From the NCBI RefSeq assembly GCF_003268275.1, contig NZ_QLYR01000009.1, forward strand, positions 1 to 64,000: a DNA stretch of 64,000 nucleotides, read 5' to 3'. Shown here piece by piece: positions 42,071-52,173 of this stretch. Source of the stretch: Hydrogeniiclostridium mannosilyticum (GTDB lineage Bacteria; Bacillota; Clostridia; Oscillospirales; Acutalibacteraceae). Position numbers and translations under genes: made by a program. The notes below the pieces were generated by a model, which saw nothing but the letters and a program-made list of their open reading frames with translations, did no database searches and was not told where the DNA came from. Within the stretch, counting starts at the first letter, position 1, and each line of letters starts with the position of its first letter.

Positions 42071-42913
42071 TTGGTTGTAGATTTACATTGTCATACGCGC
42101 TTGTCCGACGGTTCCGTAACAGTGGACGAATTGATTGTTTTGGCAAAGGAACGCGGCGTTACGGCGTTGGCGGTAACCGACCATGACACCGTTTCCGGGG
42201 TTTCCCGCGCCGTGCTTTTCGGCAAGCAGCATGGCGTAGAGGTGGTTCCCGGTATTGAGCTTTCCTGCTATGACAGGGCCAGGGGGAAAAAGGTTCACCT
42301 GCTGGGGTATTATATGGACCGGATGGAAAAATTAGAGGGCTTGTGCAAATCCGCTTGGCTTTCTCAGCATGATTGGGCGGAGCGCGTGATTGATAAGGTG
42401 GCGGCGCATTATCCCATTACGAGGGATATGGTACTGCGCAGGGCGCAGGGCAGCGCTAATATTTACCGCCAGCACGTGATGCATGCGCTGCTGGATGCCG
42501 GATTTGCGGACGGTTTTTTTGGGAAAACCTATCAGGCTCTTTTTCAGAAAAAAACAGGTCTGGCCTGGGTCGATAAGGCCTATCCGGAGATTTACGGCGT
42601 CATTGACGAGGTTCATGCGGCTGGCGGACTGGCGGTCGTTGCCCACCCCGGAGAATATGACAGCTTTGCCCTGATAGAGGAGCTGGCGCAAAAGAACCTT
42701 TTGGACGGCATAGAGTGCTGGCATCCGCATCACAGCCAGGGTGATACGGAACGCGGCATTGCCCTGGCAGAGCGGTATGGCCTGCTGATGACCGGCGGCA
42801 CAGATTTTCATGGCATGTATACAGACACCCCGCGTCCTGTCGGCAGCTTTTTGACACCTGCCGGTCAGCTGAAAAAAATGAAAGCATGGAAGGCTGCCCG
42901 CCGGGGAAGTTAA
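42071..42913 (+). CDS. PHP domain-containing phosphoesterase
   Basis: This 280-residue protein has the PHP metal-binding motifs DLHCHTRLSDGS, VTDHDTVSG, a PGIELSC glutamate, VVAHPGEY and GGTDFHG. Closest in layout are the nucleoside 3',5'-bisphosphate phosphatases and RNase AM-type YciV proteins. The start is TTG 42071 with GAGGTGA upstream. It is followed 31 bases later by a TSCPD-domain gene. Confidence 0.9.
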   Translation: MVVDLHCHTRLSDGSVTVDELIVLAKERGVTALAVTDHDTVSGVSRAVLFGKQHGVEVVPGIELSCYDRARGKKVHLLGYYMDRMEKLEGLCKSAWLSQHDWAERVIDKVAAHYPITRDMVLRRAQGSANIYRQHVMHALLDAGFADGFFGKTYQALFQKKTGLAWVDKAYPEIYGVIDEVHAAGGLAVVAHPGEYDSFALIEELAQKNLLDGIECWHPHHSQGDTERGIALAERYGLLMTGGTDFHGMYTDTPRPVGSFLTPAGQLKKMKAWKAARRGS

Positions 42914-42943
42914 TGATAAACCGCTATTAAGGAGGGATTCAGG

Positions 42944-43198
42944 ATGGAATATGTACATAAAAATCAGGGAACCTGCTCGCTTCAGACAATTGTAGACCTA
43001 GATGGGGACACGATTCGCTCCGTGCGCTTTGTCGGCGGCTGCGACGGCAACACCAAGGGAATCTGCGCGCTGGTAAAAGGGATGAAGGCGGACGAGGTGG
43101 TTGCCCGCTGCAAGGGAGTGACCTGCGGGCGCAAAAGCACTTCCTGCCCGGACCAGCTGGCCCAGGCGCTGGAGGAGGCTCAAGCGCGGCAAAAGTAA
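42944..43198 (+). CDS. TSCPD domain-containing small protein (TIGR03905-like)
   Basis: This 84-residue protein contains GTCSLQTIVDLDGDTIRSV, FVGGCDGNTKGICALVKGM and the signature CGRKSTSCPDQLAQAL. The family is widespread in Clostridia and has conserved cysteines that suggest metal or cofactor binding, with no assigned function. The TSCPD domain is also found in vitamin B12-dependent ribonucleotide reductase. AAGGAGGG precedes the ATG. Confidence 0.9.
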   Translation: MEYVHKNQGTCSLQTIVDLDGDTIRSVRFVGGCDGNTKGICALVKGMKADEVVARCKGVTCGRKSTSCPDQLAQALEEAQARQK

Positions 43199-43235
43199 TT
43201 TTCAGGCGGAGCGCATACCGCGGGAATAGAACAAA

Positions 43236-43267
43236 GAAGGGGCCGCGGATTTTTCCGCAGCCCCTTC
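43236..43267. terminator. Shared terminator between convergent genes
   Basis: GAAGGGGCCGCGGA pairs with TCCGCAGCCCCTTC around TTT (one mismatch). The T runs are short on both strands. Confidence 0.7.
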
Positions 43268-43316
43268 CTTTGCGCTTAGAACTTAGGCAACATTACTTGT
43301 GAATAATGCTTGTTAA

Positions 43317-43475
43317 TTAGCAGCCGCAGCCGTTCCCGCAACCGCAGTCGTTGCATCCGCAACCACCATTGTTGGCGTAGTTGTTGCCGCCGCCGCAGCA
43401 GCACAGCAAAACGATGATGATCAGGATAATGAAGCAGGAATTTCCACCGCAGCCGCCTAAAAAGTTATTACACAT
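43317..43475 (-). CDS. 52-residue Cys/Gly/Asn-rich single-pass membrane peptide
   Basis: The product begins MCNNFLGGCGGNS, has a hydrophobic segment FIILIIIVLLCCC, and ends in a tail of GCGC/NDC/CGCGNGC repeats. There are 13 cysteines in 52 residues. A perfect AAGGAGG lies 9 bases before the ATG, so it is almost certainly translated. The shape recalls small YjcZ-like/CYDN-type proteins of spore-formers, but the Cys-rich tail is unusual. Its role is unknown; spore-coat, metal-binding or membrane-stress functions are possible. It is divergent from mcsA. Confidence 0.8.
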   Translation of the reverse strand: MCNNFLGGCGGNSCFIILIIIVLLCCCGGGNNYANNGGCGCNDCGCGNGCGC

Positions 43476-43497
43476 AGTTGTTGACCTCCTTAATTGA

Positions 43498-43520
43498 TTT
43501 ACAATATATACTATTGTAAA
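43498..43520. promoter_or_regulatory. Perfect palindrome, candidate operator
   Basis: TTTACAATA and TATTGTAAA are exact inverted repeats with a 5-base spacer. It sits 23 bases upstream of the Cys-rich peptide gene. No regulator can be assigned. Confidence 0.55.
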
Positions 43521-43660
43521 GCCGCTATTTGTGTTACAATAATTTTCAGGGAGATTGTTTGTAAAACCAGTAAGCGCTTTCGGGCCGGGCAGGCAGGGGA
43601 TTATTGCGTATGCGCGGCCGGGGCCTTAGAGGATAAAAGGAACAAGAAGGGGGCTTAAAC

Positions 43661-44167
43661 GTGAAATGCCAGATGTGCGGGCGTAATCCCGCGACTACTC
43701 ATATTAAGACATTGGTAAACGGGGCGGTGGGCGAGTATTCTCTTTGCGCGGAGTGTGCCCGGCGCCTTGGCTACCGGAATCTGTTTGCCGACTTAAGCCG
43801 GGGCTTGGAGCTGCTGGGAATGCAGGATAATACCCGCCCGCAGGCGGCGGAGCAATGTACCTGCGGCGCAACGTTTCAGGATATTGTACGCACGGGAAGG
43901 GTTGGCTGTGCGGAATGCTACCGGACGTTTTACCATCAGCTGCTTCCGGTGATCCGTAAGCTGCATGGGGAGACGGTGCACCGTGGTAAGACGCCGGGAG
44001 GAGCCCTGCCTCAAATGCTGCAGCAGAAGGAGTTGGCGGCGCAAAAAAAGGAGCTTCTGCAGCGGGCCATAGAATTGGAAAATTTTGAAGAGGCAGCAGT
44101 CTTGCGCGATGAAATCCGTCAGCTGGAAGGAGGGCAGAAGGATGGAAGCAAAGGTAAAATGGTATGA
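43661..44167 (+). CDS. mcsA: McsA-like activator of protein arginine kinase
   Basis: This 168-residue protein has an N-terminal zinc finger (CQMC and CAEC), a second Cys pair region (CTCG and CAEC) and a C-terminal UVR-type helix pair (QKELLQRAIELENFEEAAVLRDEIRQ, given as two adjoining helices). McsA binds and activates McsB and delivers it to Clp proteases. The start is GTG 43661 with AAGAAGGGGG upstream. The usual upstream repressor gene ctsR is absent. The last 26 bases overlap mcsB. Confidence 0.93.
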   Translation: MKCQMCGRNPATTHIKTLVNGAVGEYSLCAECARRLGYRNLFADLSRGLELLGMQDNTRPQAAEQCTCGATFQDIVRTGRVGCAECYRTFYHQLLPVIRKLHGETVHRGKTPGGALPQMLQQKELAAQKKELLQRAIELENFEEAAVLRDEIRQLEGGQKDGSKGKMV

Positions 44168-45179
44168 ATGCTCCGGCGGGACGGAGAACGATGTCGTAGT
44201 AAGCACCCGGCTGCTGCTCTCCAGAAATATTGAAGGCTTTCCCTTCTGCGGCCGTATGCGCGCTTCGGACCGCCAAAAGACACTGCAGACGGTTTTGTCG
44301 GCAATGGAGGATGAAAACTCCATGCTGGCCCATGCGTTTTCCTTTATACCGCTGTGGCAGATTTCCAAGGAGGAAGCGGTCAGCTATGTAGAGCGCCGCC
44401 TGGCCTCGCCGGAGTTTGTTTCCAGGGCGGACGGAAAAGGAATCTTTGTGACGGAGGACGAGTCCAGCTCTGTTTTTGTAAACGGCGGCGAGCATATTTT
44501 AATGCAGACAGTACTGCCCGGCCTGGCACTGGAGCGGTGCTATGAAACACTGGACCTCCTGGAGAGCAATTTGGGAAAGCTGCTTCCCTTTTCCTTTGAC
44601 GGGCAGCTGGGGTATTTAACCCAAAACCCGGCTGACCTGGGTACCGGCCTGCACGCAGCTTTGATGCTGCACCTTCCCGGCCTGGATTATAACGGGGCCG
44701 TTCCCCGTGTGGCGGCAGGGCTGTCCAACCTGGGCATGGATCTGCGCAGCGGCTATGAAATGGAAAACCAGGCCTCTTTATACCAGCTGACCAGCCGTGT
44801 CACGCTTGGCATTTCCGAGCAGGAAACGCTGTATAATTTAAAGAGCATGGCACAGCAGGTGCTGCTTCAGGAGCGTTCAGCCAGGCAGGCGGTGGGGAGC
44901 TCGCTGAAATTTCAGGACACGGTTGCGCGCAGCCTGGCGATTCTGCGGCAGGCGAAATTACTGTCCTGCAAGGAATGCATGGAGCTCTTGTCTAATGTGC
45001 GGCTGGGTGTAGCCTGCGGCCTGGTCCAATCAGTCGGTTATGAAAAAATATTGTCGGCTATGCTGCAGGTACAGCCTGCTACCCTGGCGCTGCTTGCGGG
45101 GCAGGCGCCGGACGGAGAGCAGGAGGAAGCTTTGCGTGCGGCATTTGTCAATCGTTTGCTGGCGGAGCGTTTGGCGTAA
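44142..45179 (+). CDS. mcsB: Protein arginine kinase McsB
   Basis: This 345-residue member of the phosphagen kinase family has DVVVSTRLLLSRNIEGFPF at the start, NGGEHILMQT (the ENHI-like nucleotide site) and QNPADLGTGLHAALMLHLPG. McsB phosphorylates arginines to mark proteins for ClpCP/ClpEP degradation. The frame is open from 44085, but ATG 44142 gives the standard N-terminus and has GGAGGGC upstream. The gene normally precedes clpC; here a TPR-like gene follows and the Clp ATPase lies about 26 kb away. Confidence 0.94.
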   Translation: MEAKVKWYECSGGTENDVVVSTRLLLSRNIEGFPFCGRMRASDRQKTLQTVLSAMEDENSMLAHAFSFIPLWQISKEEAVSYVERRLASPEFVSRADGKGIFVTEDESSSVFVNGGEHILMQTVLPGLALERCYETLDLLESNLGKLLPFSFDGQLGYLTQNPADLGTGLHAALMLHLPGLDYNGAVPRVAAGLSNLGMDLRSGYEMENQASLYQLTSRVTLGISEQETLYNLKSMAQQVLLQERSARQAVGSSLKFQDTVARSLAILRQAKLLSCKECMELLSNVRLGVACGLVQSVGYEKILSAMLQVQPATLALLAGQAPDGEQEEALRAAFVNRLLAERLA

Positions 45180-45198
45180 AAGGGATGGAGGCGCAACG

Positions 45199-45867
45199 AT
45201 GGTAAAGGGAGCACAAGCTGATTTTGAACTGGCCGCGGCACTGTTTTATGTCCTGGGCGCGCAGGTACCGCATCAAAAGGAGCTGGAGTCGAAGGCGCGG
45301 GATATGGTACAGTCACTGGGAAGGCGGAAAGCCCTGGAAAAAATCACAGAGCTTTGCAGGGGGAGGGACGACCCGGCCGCCCTCTATCTGCTGGCAAAGG
45401 CCGGCGCATGGCTGGGCCGCGGCTACCGGGAGAAAACGATCCAGGCGGCGCAGGCCTATTTAAAGGGGCCGAAATGGCGGGAGCTGCCAAGTAGGGTTAC
45501 GCTGGAGGGCGGCATTGCCCGCGACCCCAGCGTAACGGTACGCGCAGATTTGCTGAGAGACCTGGCTCAGGCAGAGCAGGCCCTGGGCAAGCTGGATAAG
45601 GCGCAGGCACACTTTGCCGAGGCCTACCGGCTGGAGCCGTATAATGCGATGAACGCGGTAAAAATAGCCGACTGTATTCTCCGGCGTTCCGGGCGTACAG
45701 AGGCGCTTCGCTTTTTGCGGGAGCAGCGAAAATCCTCCTATTTTGAACCGGTTAAATACCAGGATATCAGCGGCGCTGTCCACACGAACAGCGCTTTTAA
45801 GGATTTACTGAATGCTCAGATTTTGAAGCTTCAGGGCGAGGAAACGGGGAACGGTGCGGCTTATTGA
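45199..45867 (+). CDS. TPR-like hypothetical protein
   Basis: This protein of about 222 residues is helical throughout, with TPR-type repeats such as ADLLRDLAQAEQALGKLDKA and then QAHFAEAYRLEPYNAMNAVK. There is no signal peptide or catalytic motif. ATG 45199 is preferred over upstream codons in the mcsB gene because GGAGGCG lies before it. It is probably co-transcribed with mcsAB and could be an adaptor for that system, which is an inference from position only. Confidence 0.7.
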   Translation: MVKGAQADFELAAALFYVLGAQVPHQKELESKARDMVQSLGRRKALEKITELCRGRDDPAALYLLAKAGAWLGRGYREKTIQAAQAYLKGPKWRELPSRVTLEGGIARDPSVTVRADLLRDLAQAEQALGKLDKAQAHFAEAYRLEPYNAMNAVKIADCILRRSGRTEALRFLREQRKSSYFEPVKYQDISGAVHTNSAFKDLLNAQILKLQGEETGNGAAY

Positions 45868-45896
45868 TGCTCAGGCTGCCGCATAATAAATAATAG

Positions 45897-45937
45897 AAAG
45901 GGCTTGCCGTCTGTGCTTTTTGGACGGCAGGCCCTTT
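45897..45937 (+). terminator. Terminator-like hairpin after the mcsAB operon
   Basis: AAAGGGC plus TGCCGTC pair with GACGGCA plus GCCCTTT with one T-G step. The T tail is short. Confidence 0.75.
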
Positions 45938-46074
45938 GCTGCCGGAACGTCCGGCGGCGTTGGGGGAAGGCGCCCCTCGCTTTTTATGGGGCTATGCCGC
46001 GGAGCGGTTCTGTGTTATACTGAAAGCTGCTAATGGGCCGCTGCCCCAAGAAAATAATGGAAAAGGTGTTTACG

Positions 46075-46728
46075 ATGAATTTTGTAATTTCTTATAGTGG
46101 TGGAAAAGACAGCGTTTTATCCCTGCATAAAATGTTGGAGGGCGGTCATACCCCAATGGGGCTGCTTGTTATGGTGAACCAGGAGCAGCAGCGCTCCTGG
46201 TTCCATGGTGTGGACCTGGAACTGCTCCGGCAGATCGCTGCCTCCCTCGAGATCCCGCTTTTGCCGTGTGAATCCGGGGGAGAGGACTACCATACCCGTA
46301 TGGAGGAGACCCTGCGGGCAGCGAAGGCACAGGGGGCAGAGGCTTGTGTTTTTGGCGATATCGACATCGAGGACCATCGTGAATGGTGCCGTGCCAGGTG
46401 CGATGCCGCCGGATTGCAGTGCATCCACCCGCTCTGGCAGCGGGATCGATTGGACAATACCAACGAAATCATTGCCCTAGGGTATCAATGTGTAATTAAA
46501 TGCGTTCGCAATAAAGATCTTCCGCAATCTTTCTTGGGAAGAATATTGGATGCTGAGCTGGTAGCGGAGATGGCAAAGCGCGGCTTGGATGTTTGCGGCG
46601 AAAATGGAGAGTATCATACCGTGGCGGTAGGCGGCCCGGTTTTTCACCGCCCGGTTGCCTATGAGTGTAAAGAGATTCTGGACTTTGGCAATATTTCTGC
46701 TATTAATATCTGCGCGGCCAAACGGTAA
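46075..46728 (+). CDS. Dph6-related ATP pyrophosphatase (PP-loop protein)
   Basis: This 217-residue protein has the PP-loop SGGKDS at residues 8-13 and the family blocks EDYHTRMEETL, CVFGDIDIEDHREW and DVCGENGEYHT. It is related to eukaryotic diphthine-ammonia ligase, but bacteria lack diphthamide. The role is probably another ATP-dependent amidation or thiolation, possibly linked to B12-related or sulfur metabolism. ATG 46075 with AAGGTG upstream is chosen over an earlier in-frame codon at 46033. Confidence 0.88.
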   Translation: MNFVISYSGGKDSVLSLHKMLEGGHTPMGLLVMVNQEQQRSWFHGVDLELLRQIAASLEIPLLPCESGGEDYHTRMEETLRAAKAQGAEACVFGDIDIEDHREWCRARCDAAGLQCIHPLWQRDRLDNTNEIIALGYQCVIKCVRNKDLPQSFLGRILDAELVAEMAKRGLDVCGENGEYHTVAVGGPVFHRPVAYECKEILDFGNISAINICAAKR

Positions 46729-46762
46729 TTTTCTGCGAATATATATTTTTGTTTGCCAGCAG

Positions 46763-46794
46763 GGGTGTTCCTTTTAAAAGGATGCCGTTTTTTT
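46763..46794 (+). terminator. Terminator after the PP-loop gene
   Basis: GGTGTTCCTTTT pairs with AAAAGGATGCC (wobble pairs included), followed by a seven-T run. Confidence 0.75.
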
Positions 46795-46866
46795 CTTTGC
46801 TTGAATAAGGCTTTTTTGAGGTGTCCATACTTTGAACATCTACATAAGAAAAGGACTGATTCAAGT

Positions 46867-47490
46867 ATGAAGTGGAGAACAGCGGAAAAAGCAATTTGCC
46901 TGGGGTTGATTTTGGCCGTCCTGGTTTCATTTACCGGCTTTGCCACTCAGTGTGAGGATATCCCCGACAGGGTGCTTCGCCTCCATATCCTCGCGAACTC
47001 AGACAGCGAGGAGGATCAGGCGCTGAAATTAAAGGTACGCGACCGGATTGTTACAGAGTCCGCCGGGCTTTTTGACCAGGTAACAGACCGGGAGTCCGCC
47101 AGGGCGGTTGTTGAAAAAAACATGGATGCACTGCGCGAGGCTGCGCAGGATGAGGTTTACCGCCAGGGCTACAGTTACCCTGTTTCCATGGAGCTGACGC
47201 ACATGTACTTTACAACACGTGTTTATGGTGAAACAGCGCTGCCGGCGGGCTATTATGAGGCGCTGCGGGTGACGATCGGCGCCGGCGCGGGGCATAACTG
47301 GTGGTGCGTTATTTTTCCAGCCATGTGCCTGCCGGTGGCGGAGGAATCCCAGGAACTGGACGGCGTGCTGAATGAGGAGCAGATGGAGATTGTGGAAGAG
47401 GGCGAATCTGCGCAGTACGAGATCAAGTTCAAGGCCCTGGAGTGGTATGAGCAAATTGTAGATTGGTTTCGCGGCCTGGGGAACTCCTGA
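46867..47490 (+). CDS. spoIIR: Stage II sporulation protein R
   Basis: This 207-residue secreted protein has a signal-type N-terminus (about residues 1-26). It then shows the family signature VLRLHILANSDSEEDQALKLKVRDR, split here as two adjoining blocks, and a late GHNWWCVIFPAMC motif. SpoIIR is made in the forespore and triggers pro-sigma-E processing in the mother cell. ATG 46867 is chosen, with AAAAGGA upstream. A sigma-F promoter would be expected but I could not find a clear one. Its presence is the best evidence in the window that the organism sporulates. Confidence 0.95.
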   Translation: MKWRTAEKAICLGLILAVLVSFTGFATQCEDIPDRVLRLHILANSDSEEDQALKLKVRDRIVTESAGLFDQVTDRESARAVVEKNMDALREAAQDEVYRQGYSYPVSMELTHMYFTTRVYGETALPAGYYEALRVTIGAGAGHNWWCVIFPAMCLPVAEESQELDGVLNEEQMEIVEEGESAQYEIKFKALEWYEQIVDWFRGLGNS

Positions 47491-47563
47491 GCGGTATTTT
47501 GGCCTTATCCGTGACAAAAGCGTTTATTTGTGGTACGATAATACCAATGAAAGGGGGATCGGC

Positions 47564-48436
47564 ATGTTTGTTGATTCCAAGGACAATCATTGGTATAAAG
47601 GGAACCTGCACACGCATACAACGCGTTCAGACGGACGGAGGCAGCCGCAGGAGGTTATCAACTGTTACCGGTCGGCCGGATATGATTTTCTGGCGCTGAC
47701 CGACCATTGGATAGTCTCACAGGCAGAGGAGCAGCAGGACTTTTTGCTGATTTCCGGCTGCGAATACGATATAGGCTCCTGCGTTCAGGAGGAGATTTAT
47801 CATATCCTGGCGCTCGGTATGCGGGAGGACCCCTGTTTGGAGCGCGGGGCGCTGGACGTGCAGGGCGTGATTGACGCAGTCCATGGGCATGGGGGCCTCG
47901 CTGTGCTGGCACACCCGGCCTGGTCGCTGAACCGGCCCGAGCATGTAAAGGCTTTGACCGGCCTCGACGGAACGGAGATTTACAACACGGTTTCAGGCTT
48001 CCCCTGGAACTGCCGGGCTTATTCGGGCGGCTTTATCGACCAGATGGCGGCGGAGGGGGCGCTGCTGCCCTGCCTGGCCGGGGACGACGCCCATTTTTAC
48101 CAAGGCGAAGAGACGCGATCCTTTATCTATGTCAAGTCGGAGGCGCTGACGGAGAAGGCGATCCTGGCAGCGCTGCGGCGCGGTGATTTTTATGCCACTC
48201 AAGGGCCCCGCTTTGAACTAACACGTGCGGGGGACCGTTTGCTGGTGGCATCAACGCCGGTGCAGCGTGTGGCGTTTTTTACCGATACGGTCTATGTCCC
48301 GGACCGCACCGCTGAAGGGGACGGTATCACCCGGGCGGAATACCGGATCAAGGCTGGCGATACCTTTGTGAGAGTGGAGCTCTTTGACCGTGACGGACAC
48401 ATGGCCTGGTCCTCGCCCTTAAAACTTCATGACTGA
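47564..48436 (+). CDS. PHP-domain metallohydrolase (CehA/McbA-like)
   Basis: This 290-residue protein has PHP motifs GNLHTHTTRSDGRR, LTDHW, a GCEYD segment, VLAHPAW and CLAGDDAHFY. A C-terminal beta-rich part follows. It belongs with CehA/McbA-type hydrolases, whose known members cleave esters or phosphoesters; the substrate is unknown. ATG 47564 with AAAGGGGG upstream is used. It follows spoIIR by 73 bases and may be co-transcribed with it. Confidence 0.85.
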   Translation: MFVDSKDNHWYKGNLHTHTTRSDGRRQPQEVINCYRSAGYDFLALTDHWIVSQAEEQQDFLLISGCEYDIGSCVQEEIYHILALGMREDPCLERGALDVQGVIDAVHGHGGLAVLAHPAWSLNRPEHVKALTGLDGTEIYNTVSGFPWNCRAYSGGFIDQMAAEGALLPCLAGDDAHFYQGEETRSFIYVKSEALTEKAILAALRRGDFYATQGPRFELTRAGDRLLVASTPVQRVAFFTDTVYVPDRTAEGDGITRAEYRIKAGDTFVRVELFDRDGHMAWSSPLKLHD

Positions 48437-48449
48437 AAATATTTGACAG

Positions 48450-48480
48450 ACCGATGCGCACCTGTAGGCGGCATCGGTTT
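48450..48480 (+). terminator. Terminator after the CehA-like gene
   Basis: ACCGATGC pairs with GCATCGGT across a 13-base loop, followed by a short T run. Confidence 0.7.
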
Positions 48481-48527
48481 TAGTCTGTTTTTATCAGGGA
48501 CAGACGGCTTAGAAAGGAAGCGATTAA

Positions 48528-49655
48528 ATGGATGATATTCAAATGGTAATCCCGTGCCTGATGGGGGTGGAGGGCCTGGTCGGGGACGAGCTCCGCGCAA
48601 TGGAGGCCAGGGCGGTTGAAGCGCAAAACGCCCGTGTAGTTTTCCGTGGAGATGAGGCCCTGCTGGCTCGTGCCAACCTCTGGTGCCGTTATGGAGAGCG
48701 CGTTCAGGTTTTGCTGGGAACCTTTCGCGCGCTGAGCTTTGAGGAGCTGTTCCAGGGGGTGCGGGCGCTGCCATGGGAGCGCTGGATTGGGAGGACGGAT
48801 GCATTTCCGGTAAAGGGGCGCTGCGTCGGTTCAAAGCTTTCCAGCCTGCCGGACTGCCAGTCTATTGTAAAAAAGGCAGTGGTGGAGCGTTTAAGCGGTA
48901 AGTACGGCATCCAATGGTTTGAAGAAAGCGGGAGCCTTCACCAGGTTCAGTTTCTGATTCTGAAGGATCAGGTCAGCATCATGCTGGATACATCCGGCGC
49001 AGGGCTTCATAAGCGCGGGTACCGGGCTAATGCCACAGAGGCGCCGATTAAGGAGACGCTGGCTGCGGCCATGGCGCATCTATCCCGTCTGCGGCGGGAT
49101 GCCAATATGGTGGATCCCCTTTGCGGCTCGGGGACCATTTTAATTGAGTCGGCGCTTTATGCTTTAAATGTGGCGCCGGGACTGCGCAGGCGTTTTTCCG
49201 CCGAGGGCTGGTCCTGCCTGCCGCAGGGTGTGTGGGCACAGGAGCGCCGCCGCGCGCTGGATTTGGCACGCTGGGGAGAGCCCTTCCATGCGCATGGGTA
49301 TGACATTGATGGCGCGGCTGTTTCGTTGGCGCTGGAAAACGCTAAAATAGCGGGGGTTGCGGCGAAGGTCTCGGTTGAACAGCGGGATATATCTAAATTT
49401 TCCCCAGTGGAGGACTATGGGTGCGTAATTTGTAACCCGCCTTATGGGGAACGGCTGCTGGATTTGCGGGCGGCGGAGGAGCTTTACCGTCAGATGGGCC
49501 GGGTTTTTCAGCCGAAGCGCGGCTGGAATTATTCCGTCATCACACCGGATGAAAATTTTGAATCCTGCTTTGGGCGGCAGGCGGACAGAAGGCGTAAGCT
49601 CTATAACGGGATGATTCGCTGTCAGCTCTACATGTATTATAAAAACGGGCGCTGA
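48528..49655 (+). CDS. THUMP-domain class I SAM-dependent RNA methyltransferase (RlmL/YpsC-like)
   Basis: This 375-residue protein has an N-terminal ferredoxin-like and THUMP RNA-binding region (about 1-160). The methyltransferase domain has DPLCGSGTILIESA (motif I) and CNPPYGERL (motif IV), the N6-adenine or N2-guanine pattern. Members methylate 23S rRNA guanines. GAAAGGAAG lies before the ATG. It is monocistronic and lies upstream of groES. Confidence 0.92.
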   Translation: MDDIQMVIPCLMGVEGLVGDELRAMEARAVEAQNARVVFRGDEALLARANLWCRYGERVQVLLGTFRALSFEELFQGVRALPWERWIGRTDAFPVKGRCVGSKLSSLPDCQSIVKKAVVERLSGKYGIQWFEESGSLHQVQFLILKDQVSIMLDTSGAGLHKRGYRANATEAPIKETLAAAMAHLSRLRRDANMVDPLCGSGTILIESALYALNVAPGLRRRFSAEGWSCLPQGVWAQERRRALDLARWGEPFHAHGYDIDGAAVSLALENAKIAGVAAKVSVEQRDISKFSPVEDYGCVICNPPYGERLLDLRAAEELYRQMGRVFQPKRGWNYSVITPDENFESCFGRQADRRRKLYNGMIRCQLYMYYKNGR

Positions 49656-49786
49656 ATGGACTTGAGCGCGCAGAGCGTACGCCCAAGCGGGAGGCGCGGG
49701 CCTTCTGTGAATAAAACAGCCGCCAGCCGCCGGTTGGGCATAATTGTAAATATTTTATGAAATCCGGATTTTTTTAGAAAAAACAC

Positions 49787-49815
49787 TTGATTTTTCATGT
49801 GAAAATAGCTAAAAT
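49787..49815 (+). promoter_or_regulatory. groESL promoter
   Basis: TTGATT at 49787-49792 and TAAAAT at 49810-49815 are 17 bases apart, immediately before the CIRCE element. Confidence 0.8.
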
Positions 49816-49819
49816 ATTA

Positions 49820-50175
<356 letters not shown>

Positions 50176-50223
50176 TTTTTCGGGGGATATGCCCCTGCTT
50201 GCAGTCTCATAAATTTATGATAG

Positions 50224-51873
<1,650 letters not shown>

Positions 51874-51906
51874 TTCGCGCGGTTCCCCTAAATTTAAACA
51901 TGAAAG

Positions 51907-51947
51907 AGGAAGCTGGCTTTCCCTGCTGGGAAGCCGGCTTCCTTTTT
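51907..51947 (+). terminator. groESL terminator
   Basis: AGGAAGCTGGCTT pairs with AAGCCGGCTTCCT (one wobble) around a short loop, followed by a T run. Confidence 0.9.
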
Positions 51948-52058
51948 TGCATACCAGACTATTCAACGGTTTAAAAAAATACTGCTTGTAAGAAAGGCCA
52001 ATAAACATGGAAGATACAGGAAATAGAGAAATAAAATGTTAATAATGGCGGAAAGGGG

Positions 52059-52087
52059 TTGATAATTAAAAAATTGTATTTTATAAT
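52059..52087 (+). promoter_or_regulatory. Promoter of the SH3-lysozyme gene
   Basis: TTGATA at 52059-52064 and TATAAT at 52082-52087 are 17 bases apart. A short AT-rich inverted repeat follows. The rest of the 300-base interval after groEL is AT-rich without a gene. Confidence 0.78.
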
Positions 52088-52173
52088 CATAATTACAATG
52101 ATAATTATGCCTAATTTACAGAACGAATTGTAAAATATAGGAATATTGAGAAGGATTGGGAGTGAATATTTTA

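Noticed and set aside
43317-43475. A non-coding GC-rich repeat in place of a peptide gene.
   Set aside because: A perfect Shine-Dalgarno site, an uninterrupted frame from ATG to TAA, and a hydrophobic segment argue for translation.
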